From positions 1-18,742 of the forward strand of contig NZ_JNYQ01000030.1 in assembly GCF_000717245.1 (NCBI RefSeq): a DNA stretch of 18,742 nucleotides, written 5' to 3'. The DNA comes from Kitasatospora papulosa. Its GTDB lineage: Bacteria > Actinomycetota > Actinomycetes > Streptomycetales > Streptomycetaceae. How positions within the stretch are numbered: the stretch's first letter is position 1; each line of letters begins with the position of its first letter. Position numbers and translations under genes: made by a program. The notes under the pieces are model-generated. The model ran no database searches. It saw only the letters and a program-made list of their open reading frames with translations, and was not told where the DNA came from. This document shows, in pieces, positions 1 to 7,307 of the stretch.

Positions 1-508
1 ACTGAGCTGTCGGCGCGTCACACCGGCGTTCTACCGTGATCCGTCCCGGCACGGCAGCGGAACGCAGATATTGATCACGACCTCACACAGGCCCTAGCCG
101 TCACCTGGCTTGCCCAAGGTGACGGGTTCTCTGAATCACCCGCGCCCGCCACCGCTGAGGTCGATGGCTGTTGTGCCCTCGTACGCATTCTGCTGGGCGA
201 TTTCCGTACCAATTTCGATCTCGGTCCGGCGGTCGTCTCGCCGCTGACGGTGCCGCGGGCAGCTCGGCCTTCCGCCTGGGGCCGAGCTGCTCGCGTGGGC
301 AGCTGTGGGATTGACTGGCGAGACCTCAGGCTGCCCGAGCGGTTGTGGACCTGCCCGTCAGCAGCGTCCACGGCTCCACGCTGAAGGGACGGCCGGGTCC
401 GGTCGGCCGCGTCGATGCTGCCGACGGCAGACCGTCCGGTCAGCCAGGCTCTCCCTGGGGACAGCGCGTCGACGGCCGGCAGACCGGAACCCGTGGCCTG
501 CGGTGAGA
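1..508. other. Gene-free stretch at window start
   Basis: No convincing gene is visible. A stop-free frame runs on the plus strand from about 38 to 386, but it has no start codon, only moderate third-position GC bias and no motif I recognise. The clearest structure is an 11-bp inverted repeat at 259-290. The minus-strand GH64 gene ends at 509, so this region is its downstream flank. Confidence 0.5.
259..290. terminator. 11-bp perfect inverted repeat, possible terminator
   Basis: Left arm GCAGCTCGGCC (259-269) and right arm GGCCGAGCTGC (280-290) pair perfectly around a 10-base loop. There is no T-tract, which is normal for high-GC actinobacterial terminators. It lies about 220 bp past the stop of the GH64 gene, so it could end that transcript, or one entering from the left edge. 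The assignment is inference; the pairing is seen directly. Confidence 0.4.
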
Positions 509-1714
509 TCAGAAAGGTGTCAGGGTCAGCCGGGCGCCCTTGGGTGCGGTGTCCTGGATGTACGAGGCGAAGTCGGCCACGTCGTCGAAGGCGAAGCCGT
601 AAGCCTTGCCTTCCTCGGTGGCCGCGTGGATTGCCGCGGAGTAGTGGTTGGTGATCTGCGAGGACCGATAGAAGGCGGCCGGGTCCGCCGTGGGCTGCGC
701 GGGGTCGCTGATCAGGGTGGACCGATTGAAACCTGCGCCCAGAACCGCGGCGACCGGACCGGTGCTCCCGTCGTTGGGAGCGGCAAGCTTGCCGTCGCAG
801 AACAGCACGTCACGGGTGGAGGGCCTGTCGAAGGACACGGACGCCGGGCCGTCGAAGACGAAGCGGTCGCCCCGAACCCGGCCGGTGAAGGTGCCCGCGT
901 TGGTGGTCACGGTCAGGTCCTTGCCCGTGTATGTGCTCCACACCTCGTCTATGTACGGGTCGAAGTAGTCCTCGGCGAAAATGCCCGAGTCCAGGCCGTG
1001 GCCCGGGGCGACGATGCGTCGGTCGTCCAGCACGAGGTCTGCGAACTCCGGAATCCGGGAGACTGCGGCGAAGGCCTGGGCGCGCCCGCCGTCGCGCAGG
1101 GATCCCGTGGTCTGGTTCTTGGCACCTGTGAGGCCGATGCTCATGGGGACGCTGAACATGTCGACCATGGTGGTGTTGCAGAACATGCCGGCGGCGTTGT
1201 GAGTGAACTCGGCGCAGTCGTGCAGCACGGTGTAGTTGGGGTCCGAGGTGACCCAGCCGGCGGGGTACTGGAGTGCGGCGTTGCCGTTGCCGTCCGCCAC
1301 TGCCTTGATCTTCAGCTTGTCGCCGAGCGCGACGTAGATGCGGCCGGACATGTAGGGCAGGGAGAGCGTGGTCTCACCGCCCCCGGACAGTGGGATGGAG
1401 TAGTCGGTGAATCCGTCCGCCACGTTGTCCGAGAGTGATATCGGCGCCAGCGTGCCTTCGGGGGTGAGGCGGACCTGGCGGCCGTCCTGGTTCCCCACGA
1501 CGTAGACGCGCACCGAGGTGTTGGCGAAGGAGCCGGAGTTGTTGACGATCGTCAGCGGGAGTGCGCCTGCGGCCTTCGAGTTTCCTTTCGCGGGATCCTT
1601 CGTGGCCAGGGCGTGAGGGGCGATCACGGCGGCGGCGGGGACGGCCACGGCAGCTCCGGCGAGAGCGGTGATCAGCTTGCGGCGGGAGAGGTTGCGCTGG
1701 TGGCGAGGGGGCAT
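509..1714 (-). CDS. Secreted GH64 beta-1,3-glucanase (laminaripentaose-producing type)
   Basis: Glycoside hydrolase family 64 enzyme with a thaumatin-like fold, expected to cleave beta-1,3-glucan outside the cell and release laminaripentaose. Residues 9-16 (LSRRKLIT) followed by a hydrophobic Ala/Val stretch form a Tat-type signal peptide. The mature part opens with LPLTIVNNSG, the family's usual beginning. Glu169 (in AEFTHN) and Asp185 (in MVDMF) are 16 residues apart, the same spacing as the catalytic E154/D170 I recall for the Streptomyces matensis enzyme; an FDD motif near residue 377 matches its substrate-binding acids. At about 401 residues it is full length and has no added binding domain. 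I chose the ATG at 1714 because AGGAAAG sits 11 bases upstream; a GTG at 1726 would put that site against the start. It follows the GH16 gene by about 60 bp, so the two are probably one transcript. Confidence 0.9.
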   Translation of the reverse strand: MPPRHQRNLSRRKLITALAGAAVAVPAAAVIAPHALATKDPAKGNSKAAGALPLTIVNNSGSFANTSVRVYVVGNQDGRQVRLTPEGTLAPISLSDNVADGFTDYSIPLSGGGETTLSLPYMSGRIYVALGDKLKIKAVADGNGNAALQYPAGWVTSDPNYTVLHDCAEFTHNAAGMFCNTTMVDMFSVPMSIGLTGAKNQTTGSLRDGGRAQAFAAVSRIPEFADLVLDDRRIVAPGHGLDSGIFAEDYFDPYIDEVWSTYTGKDLTVTTNAGTFTGRVRGDRFVFDGPASVSFDRPSTRDVLFCDGKLAAPNDGSTGPVAAVLGAGFNRSTLISDPAQPTADPAAFYRSSQITNHYSAAIHAATEEGKAYGFAFDDVADFASYIQDTAPKGARLTLTPF

Positions 1715-1772
1715 GTGAGGGTTCACTTTCCTGGAGGGAGCGGGGGACGTGCGGGGGCCACGACGTGGGCGG

Positions 1773-3038
1773 TCAGCCGACGGTCCACTTCTGGTTGGCG
1801 GCGCCGGTGCACGTCCATGTCTGGAGCCGAGTGCCGTCCGCCGAGGAGTTGCCCTTGGCGTCGAGGCACTTGTCCGCCCCGATATTGGTCAAATCGCGGG
1901 CCGTGGTGTGGGTCCATTGCTGGGCCTTCGTGCCGTTGCATGCGTACAGCTGCACGACGGCACCGGCCGCGGTCGAACCTCCCTGCACATCAAGGCACTT
2001 GCCGAGGGCGCGTACGGTGCCGTCGCTGCCCAGCGTCCATTTCTGTGCGTCCACGCCGGTGCAGTTGTGCAGCTGGATCGGGGTGCGGTCGGCGCTGGAC
2101 GCGCCCGCGACGTCGACGCACATGCCGCCGATGCCCTTGATCGCGCCGATCCTGGAGCCGCCGTCAGAGCTGTCGGACGCGGAGACTCGCACGTAGTCGA
2201 CGGTCATCGTCTGCGGGAAGGAGGTCGCCCCGTCCGGGCTGCCGGGCCAGTTGCCGCCCACCGCCAGGTTCAGGACGATGAAGAACGGGTGGTCGAAGAC
2301 CCACTTCTTGCCGTTCACATCGTCGGGCTTGCGGGTCTGGTAGGTCTGCCCGTCCACCGACCAGGTGATCGCGTTCGGGCTCCAGTCGACCGCGAAGGTG
2401 TGGAAGTCGTCGGCGAAGGCCTCGCCGTTCGGCAGAGTGTGGGAAGCGGTGATGCCCCCACCGCCCGAGTAACCGGGGCCGTGGATGGTGCCGTGGACGG
2501 TGCCGGGCTCGTGCCCGACGTTCTCCATGATGTCGATCTCGCCGCTGTTGGGCCAGCCGACGCTGCCCAGGTCGTCGCCGAGCATCCAGAAGGCCGGCCA
2601 GATGCCCTGGCCGCGCGGGATCTTGATGCGCGCCTCGTAGCGGCCGTACGCCTGCGTGAAGGTTTTGGCGGTGTTCAGTCGGGCCGAAGTGTACTGGCAG
2701 GTTCCGTACCAGCAGCGGAGCCCGGAGTCGGAGTTCTTCAGGGCAGTGATCACCAGGTTCCCTCTGCCGTCGAGGGACGCGTTCCGGGAGTCGTCGGTGT
2801 AGTACTGCAGTTCGTTGTTCCCGTTACCCGAACCCCCGGTCTCCAGTGTCCACTTCGACCGGTCGGGCGCGCTGCCCGCGGAACCGTCGAACTCGTCGGC
2901 CCAGACCTGTGGCCCGGCAGCGTTCGCCCGAGAGGTGGCAGGACCGGTCGTGCTGACCAGGAAAGTGGCGGCGAGCACGGCGGAGAGCAGGAGGACGAGT
3001 CCGCCTAGAGACCATCTGCGTGCGCGGTGAGCGGCCAT
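1773..3038 (-). CDS. Secreted GH16 endo-beta-1,3-glucanase with ricin-type lectin domain
   Basis: 421-residue family 16 glycoside hydrolase, predicted to act on beta-1,3-glucans such as laminarin or fungal wall glucan. Residues 1-41 form a Sec signal peptide (arginine-rich start, Leu/Val core, cleavage near ANA-AG). The catalytic domain spans about 42-290 and holds the signature GEIDIMENVG, with Glu167 as likely nucleophile, Asp169 assisting and Glu172 as acid/base. A Ser/Gly linker leads to a C-terminal beta-trefoil (about 297-421) with three QxW repeats (QKW, QQW, QKW), a CBM13/ricin-B carbohydrate-binding module. ATG at 3038 has AAGG ten bases upstream. It is first in the minus-strand pair with GH64: an endo-acting enzyme plus an oligosaccharide producer on the same polymer. 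The upstream palindrome at 3105 suggests control by a CebR-like repressor. Exact polymer preference cannot be read from sequence. Confidence 0.93.
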   Translation of the reverse strand: MAAHRARRWSLGGLVLLLSAVLAATFLVSTTGPATSRANAAGPQVWADEFDGSAGSAPDRSKWTLETGGSGNGNNELQYYTDDSRNASLDGRGNLVITALKNSDSGLRCWYGTCQYTSARLNTAKTFTQAYGRYEARIKIPRGQGIWPAFWMLGDDLGSVGWPNSGEIDIMENVGHEPGTVHGTIHGPGYSGGGGITASHTLPNGEAFADDFHTFAVDWSPNAITWSVDGQTYQTRKPDDVNGKKWVFDHPFFIVLNLAVGGNWPGSPDGATSFPQTMTVDYVRVSASDSSDGGSRIGAIKGIGGMCVDVAGASSADRTPIQLHNCTGVDAQKWTLGSDGTVRALGKCLDVQGGSTAAGAVVQLYACNGTKAQQWTHTTARDLTNIGADKCLDAKGNSSADGTRLQTWTCTGAANQKWTVG

Positions 3039-3103
3039 GGGCTACGTACCTTGTCTGTGGGAAGGCAGGACGTGATGTCGGCGGAGACACGCGGAAGGAC
3101 GTG

Positions 3104-3117
3104 CGGGAGCGCTCCTG
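3104..3117. promoter_or_regulatory. CebR-box-like operator upstream of the glucanase genes
   Basis: CGGGAGCGCTCCTG contains the perfect palindrome GGAGCGCTCC and matches 11 central bases of the 14-bp box TGGGAGCGCTCCCA, bound by the LacI-family cello-oligosaccharide repressor CebR in Streptomyces. Its near edge is 66 bp before the GH16 start codon, a normal operator position. The two outer bases on each side do not match the consensus perfectly, so the regulator could be CebR or a related beta-glucan-responsive paralogue such as a BglR type. No LacI-family gene lies in this window. Confidence 0.6.
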
Positions 3118-3258
3118 GGGGTGCTGCTTCCACCCGCCGACGGAGCCCGATGCTACGCAGACGAATCGGCGCGACCAACTATGGCGCTCACGGAGAAATG
3201 GCCCTGACCTGCGGTTACTTCGGTAGGCCCTCTGAGGTTCGGTTCGCTTAAGACGCTT

Positions 3259-3513
3259 TTAATTCGGACTTAAGACCACGACCCACATGGTCAGTTCGGG
3301 AAATCGTTCGTGGCAGCAGAGGGCGGTGGCGAGGCCGAGGAAGGCCGGATAGTTGCAGGGACGGCGTTCGCAGAGGTGGTTGAGTCTGCAGTAGCCGGTC
3401 AGCCAGGACATGGGCCGCTCAATGACCCAGATGCGGCGGCCGAGCCGCCCGCTGGACTCGACGCCCTTGCGTGCGACACGGGCTCCGAAGTGCTTGCCCG
3501 GGAGCCGTGCCGA
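3259..3513 (-). pseudogene. IS5-family transposase, C-terminal remnant
   Basis: Only the last about 75 codons of a DDE transposase remain. The frame reads GKHFGARVARKGVESS, then RRIWVIERPMSWLTGY, then YPAFLGLATALCC, and ends at TAA (3259-3261). The first blocks match the conserved C-terminal Y-(2)-R-(3)-E region of IS5-group transposases (typically VARKGVESS...RWVVERT.SWL.GYRRL). An in-frame stop at 3514-3516 bounds it upstream, and no start or DDE catalytic core is left. The bases beyond the stop, to about 3240, probably include the outer end of the element. The remnant runs into the truncated small gene at 3561-3668, so an insertion or deletion joined the two. Confidence 0.75.
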
Positions 3514-3560
3514 TCAGCGAGCGGCCCGCTCGCGGCGACGATGTCGCCGAGTCGGCCTGG

Positions 3561-3668
3561 CCCCTTCACGTCGGTACTCCAGTGGTGACCCGCGCCGAAG
3601 TCACACGCGTAGATCCCGCTCTCCGGCACGATCTCGCCCGGATGCCACGCCGTCTGTTCCTCGCTCAT
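3561..3668 (-). pseudogene. Truncated small gene (MSEEQT... family), 5' part
   Basis: ATG at 3668 opens a frame starting MSEEQTAWHPGEIVPESG, then a CDFGAGHHWS block and STDVKG, about 36 codons. Downstream the frame continues into unrelated sequence bordering the IS5 remnant. The pattern resembles small Streptomyces proteins of 60-70 residues with a His/Cys pocket, possibly zinc-binding or YjzC-like, but I cannot name the function. The same first eight residues (MSEEQTSW) recur at 18534, read in the same orientation. No clear ribosome binding site precedes the ATG. The short reading frame and fusion to transposase debris indicate a dead gene. Confidence 0.55.
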
Positions 3669-3777
3669 GTACCCGGTGGACGACGCCCCGCGCAGGGCGC
3701 GACTCCGGGAGCCCGCCCCGGCATGCTGTGAACGGCGTGGAGTCGCACCCTGGAAAGATGAGCGCGCCGATCGTCAT
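3645..3777. repeat. 133-bp divergent-promoter repeat, copy 1
   Basis: This segment aligns without net length change to 18511-18643, at roughly 85% identity by eye. It holds the start codons of two divergent small genes (minus-strand ATG at 3668, plus-strand ATG at 3758) with the 89-bp space between them. Inside that space arms 3696-3706 and 3739-3749 pair as an 11-bp stem (one G-T pair), and the core GCGACTC/GAGTCGC is kept in both copies. Similarity ends about eight codons into each gene, so the repeat is essentially an intergenic region plus both 5' ends. Confidence 0.8.
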
Positions 3778-3963
3778 TCACCGCCCCTCCCCCGCCGGTG
3801 GGCGTCAGGTCACCATATGCGGACGAATCGCCGGACTCGCCTACGACGATCACGACGTCCTGGAGTTCCTGCGCCGGGCCGGGCTCCCGGACGCGAAGCA
3901 GCTGCTGCACCGGAATGGGTGGAGTAGCAAGGCGGGCGGGCGCACACGTACGTGGCAGCGTAG
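3758..3963 (+). pseudogene. Frameshifted small conserved gene (MSAPIVI... family)
   Basis: The frame from ATG 3758 reads MSAPIVIHRPSPAGGRQVT, then LAYDDHDVLEFLRRAGLPDA, then diverges after codon 50. The plus-strand frame ending at TAG 3961-3963 then reads PEWVE, a stop (TAG 3925-3927), and QGGRAHTYVAA. I recall intact Streptomyces homologues of about 65-70 residues continuing as LLDDP.WVEWRGG.AH.Y.AA, so a deletion of about four bases near 3908 plus Trp-to-stop explains the break. The family's function is unknown to me. It diverges from the truncated gene at 3561-3668 across the repeated intergenic region. Copy 2 keeps only its first eight codons, with a GTG start. Confidence 0.6.
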
Positions 3964-4459
3964 CGGCGCGCTCGTACTGGAGCGGGACGCGCGGGATCTC
4001 TCACTCCCCCACGTCCTGACCCGGGGACCGGAGTCCAGCCCGCTCGCCGGGATCGGCCGGGGGTCGCCGGTCCTGGCCGGGCACGGCGGGCGGGCGGCGG
4101 CCCGCGGGGAGGTTCGGAGAGGGCGCACCGGGCGGTGTAGAGGCGGTAGTCGGCCCCCGGGCCCCGAGGTCCGCCGCCTAATCACCGGGACCATCGCCCC
4201 ACACGCCGCACCGGACCCGCACGACAAGCGGGTGCGCCACATCGTCGCCCAGTTCAACTCCGTCGAGCCCAACCTCGACCTGATCGCCCGAGGGAAAGGC
4301 GGGCACGATGCGGCGGAAACGACACCTGAAAGTTGACCCCCTCCAAGGGGTCTGGCTCGTAAGACCCGGTCCGCAGGCGTCCGGGCGGCCGGCCGGGGTA
4401 GACGGCTGACCGGCCCGGCCCATCGGCGAGGCCCAAACCCAGGAGAGGACACGATCAGC
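3964..4459. other. Intergenic region before the TPP enzyme
   Basis: No intact gene is evident. A plus-strand frame reading HIVAQFNSVEPNLDLIARGK (4238-4297) has coding-like third-base composition and may be a relic tail, but I do not recognise it. TTGACC at 4333 is a possible -35 element, with no well-spaced -10. The strong ribosome binding site AGGAGAGGA (4441-4449) belongs to the next gene. Confidence 0.4.
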
Positions 4460-6145
4460 GTGAGCGACGCCGAGCACCGGAAGCAGACCCCCGACGGAGC
4501 GGCCGAACTCCTGGTGCGCTGCCTGGAGAACGAGGGCGTCGAGGTGGTGTTCGGCGTGCCCGGCGAGGAGAACATCCGTTTCACCAATGCCCTCGCCCGC
4601 TCGGAGAAGATCCGCTACGTCCTCACCCGGCACGAGCAGGCCGCGTCCTTCATGGCGGAGATGCACGGCCGGCTCACCGGCACGGCGGGTGTAATGTCCG
4701 CAACGCTGGGGCCGGGCGCGATCAACCTGATGCTGGGCGTCGCCGACGCCATGACGAACAGCACGCCCGTCGTCGCGATCACCGCGCAGGTCGGCAAGGA
4801 GCGCAATTACAAGGAGTCCCACCAGTTCGTGGACCTGGTGAGCATGTTCGCGCCGGTCACGAAGTGGTCGGCGGACGTCCCGGCCACCCAGGCCATCCCA
4901 GAGATGGTGCGGCGCGCGTTCAAGACCGCGGAGTCCGAGCGGCCCGGCGCCGTCTACCTCGCCGTGCCCGAGGATGTCGACGGGGCGACGGAGGGCTCGG
5001 ACCTGCGCCCGCTGCGCAGGGACGTCGTGCAGCCTGAGGCGCCGTCCCCCAAGCAGATCGAGCGGGCGGTGGAACTGCTGCGGGAGGCCCGCCGGCCGGT
5101 GATCCTCGCCGGACACGGCGCGGCGCGCGGCGGCGCCGAGGAGTCGCTTACGGCGTTCGCCACCGCACTCGACGTGTCGACGGCAACCACCTTCCACGGC
5201 AAGGGCGTCCTGCCCGACGACCACCCGTGTGCGACCGGCACATTCGGCTTCATGCGGCGCGACTACACCAACTTCGGGTTCGAGGAGGCCGACGTCGTCA
5301 TCGCCGTCGGCTACGAGCTGCAGGAGTTCGACCCGTCCCGGATAAACCCGGATGGTGACAAGAAGATCATCCACATCCACCGCTTCCCGGCGGAGGTGGA
5401 CGACAGCTACTCGGTCGATGTCGGCATCATCGGCGATATCTCCGCCTCCCTCGACGCCCTCGCCACCGCACTCGACGGCCTGCGCTGGACCATCGACGAC
5501 GAGGACACCACGGCCACCCGCGCGCTGCTGGCCAAGGAACTCGCGCAGGGCGCCGCGGACGAGCGCTACCCGCTCGCCCCGCAGCGCATCATCGCCGACA
5601 CCCGCGCCGCGCTCGGTCGCGACGACATCGTGCTGGTCGACACCGGTGCGCTGAAGATGTGGATGGCCCGGCTCTACCCGACGTACGCGCCGAACACCTG
5701 CATCATCTCCAACGGCTTGTCCACCATGGGCTTCTCGCTGCCCGGGGCGCTCGCGGTCCAGCTCGCCAGGCCGCAGACGAAGGTACTGGCGGCGGTCGGC
5801 GACGGCTCGTTTCTCATGCACTCCCAGGAGATCGAGACGGCTGTCCGCGAGAACATCCCACTGACCGTGCTGATCTGGGAGGACAAGGGCTACGGGCTCA
5901 TCAAGTGGAAGATGGACCTGGAGGTCGGGGAGAACTCCAACACCGACTTTGGCAACCCGGACATCGTCCAGTACGCCCGCAGCTTCGGCGCGAAGGGCTA
6001 CCACATCGAATCCGCCGGGGACCTGTTGCCGACGCTCCGTGAGGCACTGGCGGACCCGGGCGTCTCGATCATCAACTGCCCGGTGGATTACGCCGAGAAC
6101 ATGAACCTCATCGAGCACCTCGGGCACCTCGACTCGGCGCTCTGA
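4460..6145 (+). CDS. Thiamine-diphosphate enzyme, acetolactate synthase (AlsS-like)
   Basis: 561-residue TPP-dependent enzyme, best fitting the acetolactate synthase large-subunit/AlsS group, which condenses two pyruvates to 2-acetolactate with CO2 release. The N-terminal pyrimidine-binding domain (about 10-170) carries Glu59 in RHEQAASFMAEMHGR, the cofactor-activating glutamate. A central domain (about 195-330) is followed by the C-terminal pyrophosphate domain, with GDGS at 447-450 and the metal-binding pair at Glu474-Asp475. The aspartate matches the Asp found here in Bacillus AlsS; the preceding residue is usually Asn. GTG at 4460 is ten bases after AGGAGAGGA. It stands alone, with no alsD, ilvN or ilvC beside it, so a catabolic or specialised role is more likely than branched-chain synthesis. 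Related oxidases and decarboxylases of the same fold cannot be fully excluded. Confidence 0.85.
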   Translation: MSDAEHRKQTPDGAAELLVRCLENEGVEVVFGVPGEENIRFTNALARSEKIRYVLTRHEQAASFMAEMHGRLTGTAGVMSATLGPGAINLMLGVADAMTNSTPVVAITAQVGKERNYKESHQFVDLVSMFAPVTKWSADVPATQAIPEMVRRAFKTAESERPGAVYLAVPEDVDGATEGSDLRPLRRDVVQPEAPSPKQIERAVELLREARRPVILAGHGAARGGAEESLTAFATALDVSTATTFHGKGVLPDDHPCATGTFGFMRRDYTNFGFEEADVVIAVGYELQEFDPSRINPDGDKKIIHIHRFPAEVDDSYSVDVGIIGDISASLDALATALDGLRWTIDDEDTTATRALLAKELAQGAADERYPLAPQRIIADTRAALGRDDIVLVDTGALKMWMARLYPTYAPNTCIISNGLSTMGFSLPGALAVQLARPQTKVLAAVGDGSFLMHSQEIETAVRENIPLTVLIWEDKGYGLIKWKMDLEVGENSNTDFGNPDIVQYARSFGAKGYHIESAGDLLPTLREALADPGVSIINCPVDYAENMNLIEHLGHLDSAL

Positions 6146-6157
6146 TACGCCCGCGCG

Positions 6158-6186
6158 GCGCGGCCCGACTCCCGTACGGGCCGCGC
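6158..6186 (+). terminator. Hairpin terminator after the TPP enzyme
   Basis: GCGCGGCCCG (6158-6167) and CGGGCCGCGC (6177-6186) form a perfect 10-bp stem with a nine-base loop, starting 13 bases after the TGA stop. A poly-T tail is absent, as is common in actinobacteria. Its symmetry would also serve a transcript arriving from the minus-strand permease remnant. Confidence 0.75.
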
Positions 6187-6200
6187 TGCCCGGGCCGCTG

Positions 6201-6735
6201 TCACGCCTCGCGCGCAGCGCCCCGCCCCGAGGAGGGCCGCAGTTGGGGCACCGGCAGCAGGACGGGCCCGGCAGTGGGCTCCTTGCGGCACACGTCCCCG
6301 CACTGGCGGTCCAGCGAGCAGATCGGACCGTCGTGGGCCGGGCAGTCCGTGATGTCGGGCAGCGCGTAGTGGGTGCGGCACACCACGCACTCGCGGGGTG
6401 ACGTGACGTCAGGCACGTCCACCCCCGGGCCCGTTGACGGTGTTCGTCCGCTCCAGGTGGAAGCGGCCCTTGGTCAGCCAGCCGATCAGCGGACACAGCA
6501 CAAGCGACAGCCCGCACGCCAGGAAGGTCGAGAACGCCTGCGCGCAGGGCCCGAACGCGCCGAGGAACGCGGTGATCGAGACCGCCGAGGCGACCAGCAT
6601 GGCACCGAAACCGGCCGGATTGAGCGTGTGGAGATAGGCGCCTTGAACTGTGTGAAGGGCGGTCTCCAGCCCATCCGCTTGTTGGTCACCAGGTCGGCCA
6701 CGACCGCCGTTGGCGCTGGGGGACGGATCAGGGCC
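6201..6735 (-). pseudogene. Permease C-terminal remnant with Cys-rich tail, two frameshifts
   Basis: Three frames join into the end of a membrane transporter: DLVTNKRMGWRPPFTQF, then KGAYLHTLNPAGFGAML with two hydrophobic helices and IGWLTKGRFHLERTNT, then VDVPDVTSPRECVVC. The last part runs into a tail with CVVC, CPAH, PICS and CGDVC. The breaks are single-base changes in G runs, near 6641 and at 6422-6426; correcting each restores the reading. The arrangement (late helices, TKGR loop, cysteine-rich tail with PICSL) recalls NCS1/sodium-solute-type permeases, but the substrate is unknown. The tail looks a few residues short compared with the CSLCCSL pattern I remember. The upstream two thirds is gone, cut at about 6735 where the istB remnant begins, so this is a genuine pseudogene and not only a sequencing artefact. 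Confidence 0.65.
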
Positions 6736-7307
6736 GCCCCGCTCCCCTCCCGCAAGTCGCAGGAAGACTTCGACTTCGACCATCAAAGGTCCGTGGAGCG
6801 AGAGACGATCTCCCACCTCGGGACGCTCGATTTCGTGGTCGGGAAGGAGAACGTGATCTTCCTCGGACCGCCCGGAACCGGCATGACCCATCTGGCGCCC
6901 GTGCTGGGGATCAGGGCCTGCAAGGCCGGTCATCGCTTCACCACCGCCGCCCAGTAGGTCACCCGCCTCACCGACGCTCATGCCAACGGCCGCCTGGCCG
7001 ACGAACTCACCCGGCTCAGCCGGATCCCGCTGATCGTCGTGGACGAGATCGGATACATCCCCTTCGATCCTGAGGCCGCGAACCTGATCTTGCAGTTCAT
7101 CTCGGCCGCTACGAACACGCGTCCGTGATCGTCACGAGCGACAAGCCCTTCGGACGCTGGGGTGAGGTCTTCGGCGACGACACCGTCGCCGCCGCAATGA
7201 TCGGCCGACTCGTCCACCACGCCGAAGTGATCTCCCTCAAGGGCGACTCCTACGGCATGCGCGGCGCGACCTCCGACGGGGTTCCCGCAGCCAACACCAG
7301 GGAATGA
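6732..7307 (+). pseudogene. istB-like IS21 helper ATPase, broken
   Basis: IstB is the AAA+ ATPase that assists the IstA transposase. Recognisable blocks in order are RKSQEDFDFDHQRSVERE, HLGTLDFVVGKENVIFLGPP, the Walker A region GPPGTGMTH, IPLIVVDEIGYIPFDPEAAN (Walker B with sensor region), and VIVTSDKPFGRWGEVFGDD through LVHHAEVISLKGDSYG. Lesions: the Walker A lysine is methionine; an in-frame TAG at 6955-6957 replaces the tryptophan of AAQW; one C is missing near 7106, so the C-terminal part is in another frame. The N-terminal DNA-binding part, about 80 codons, is absent. No active ATPase could be made. Confidence 0.85.

Noticed and set aside
38..386. Open plus-strand frame containing LTQALAVTWLAQGDG
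   Set aside because: No start codon or ribosome binding site, only moderate codon bias, and no recognisable family.
305..1438. 377-residue plus-strand ORF
   Set aside because: Exact antisense of the GH64 gene; composition is the low-complexity Gly/Val/Arg type typical of shadow frames in high-GC DNA.
1749..3008. 419-residue plus-strand ORF
   Set aside because: Antisense of the GH16 gene, which has clear catalytic and lectin motifs.
4320..4345. Left terminus of an IS21-like element (CTGAAAGTTGACCCCC)
   Set aside because: It resembles internal repeats of some IS21 ends, but no matching transposase or end pairing is present.
4333..4362. Promoter for the TPP enzyme (TTGACC with a downstream TAAGAC)
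   Set aside because: The gap of about 21 bases is too long for a standard sigma-70-type promoter and the second element is weak.
5876..5884. Loss of the Asn-Asn metal motif in the TPP enzyme as a sign of inactivity
   Set aside because: The second position is Asp as in Bacillus AlsS, so metal binding is plausibly intact.
4178..6517. 779-residue minus-strand ORF
   Set aside because: Shadow of the TPP enzyme on the opposite strand, with no motif; its length reflects GC bias.
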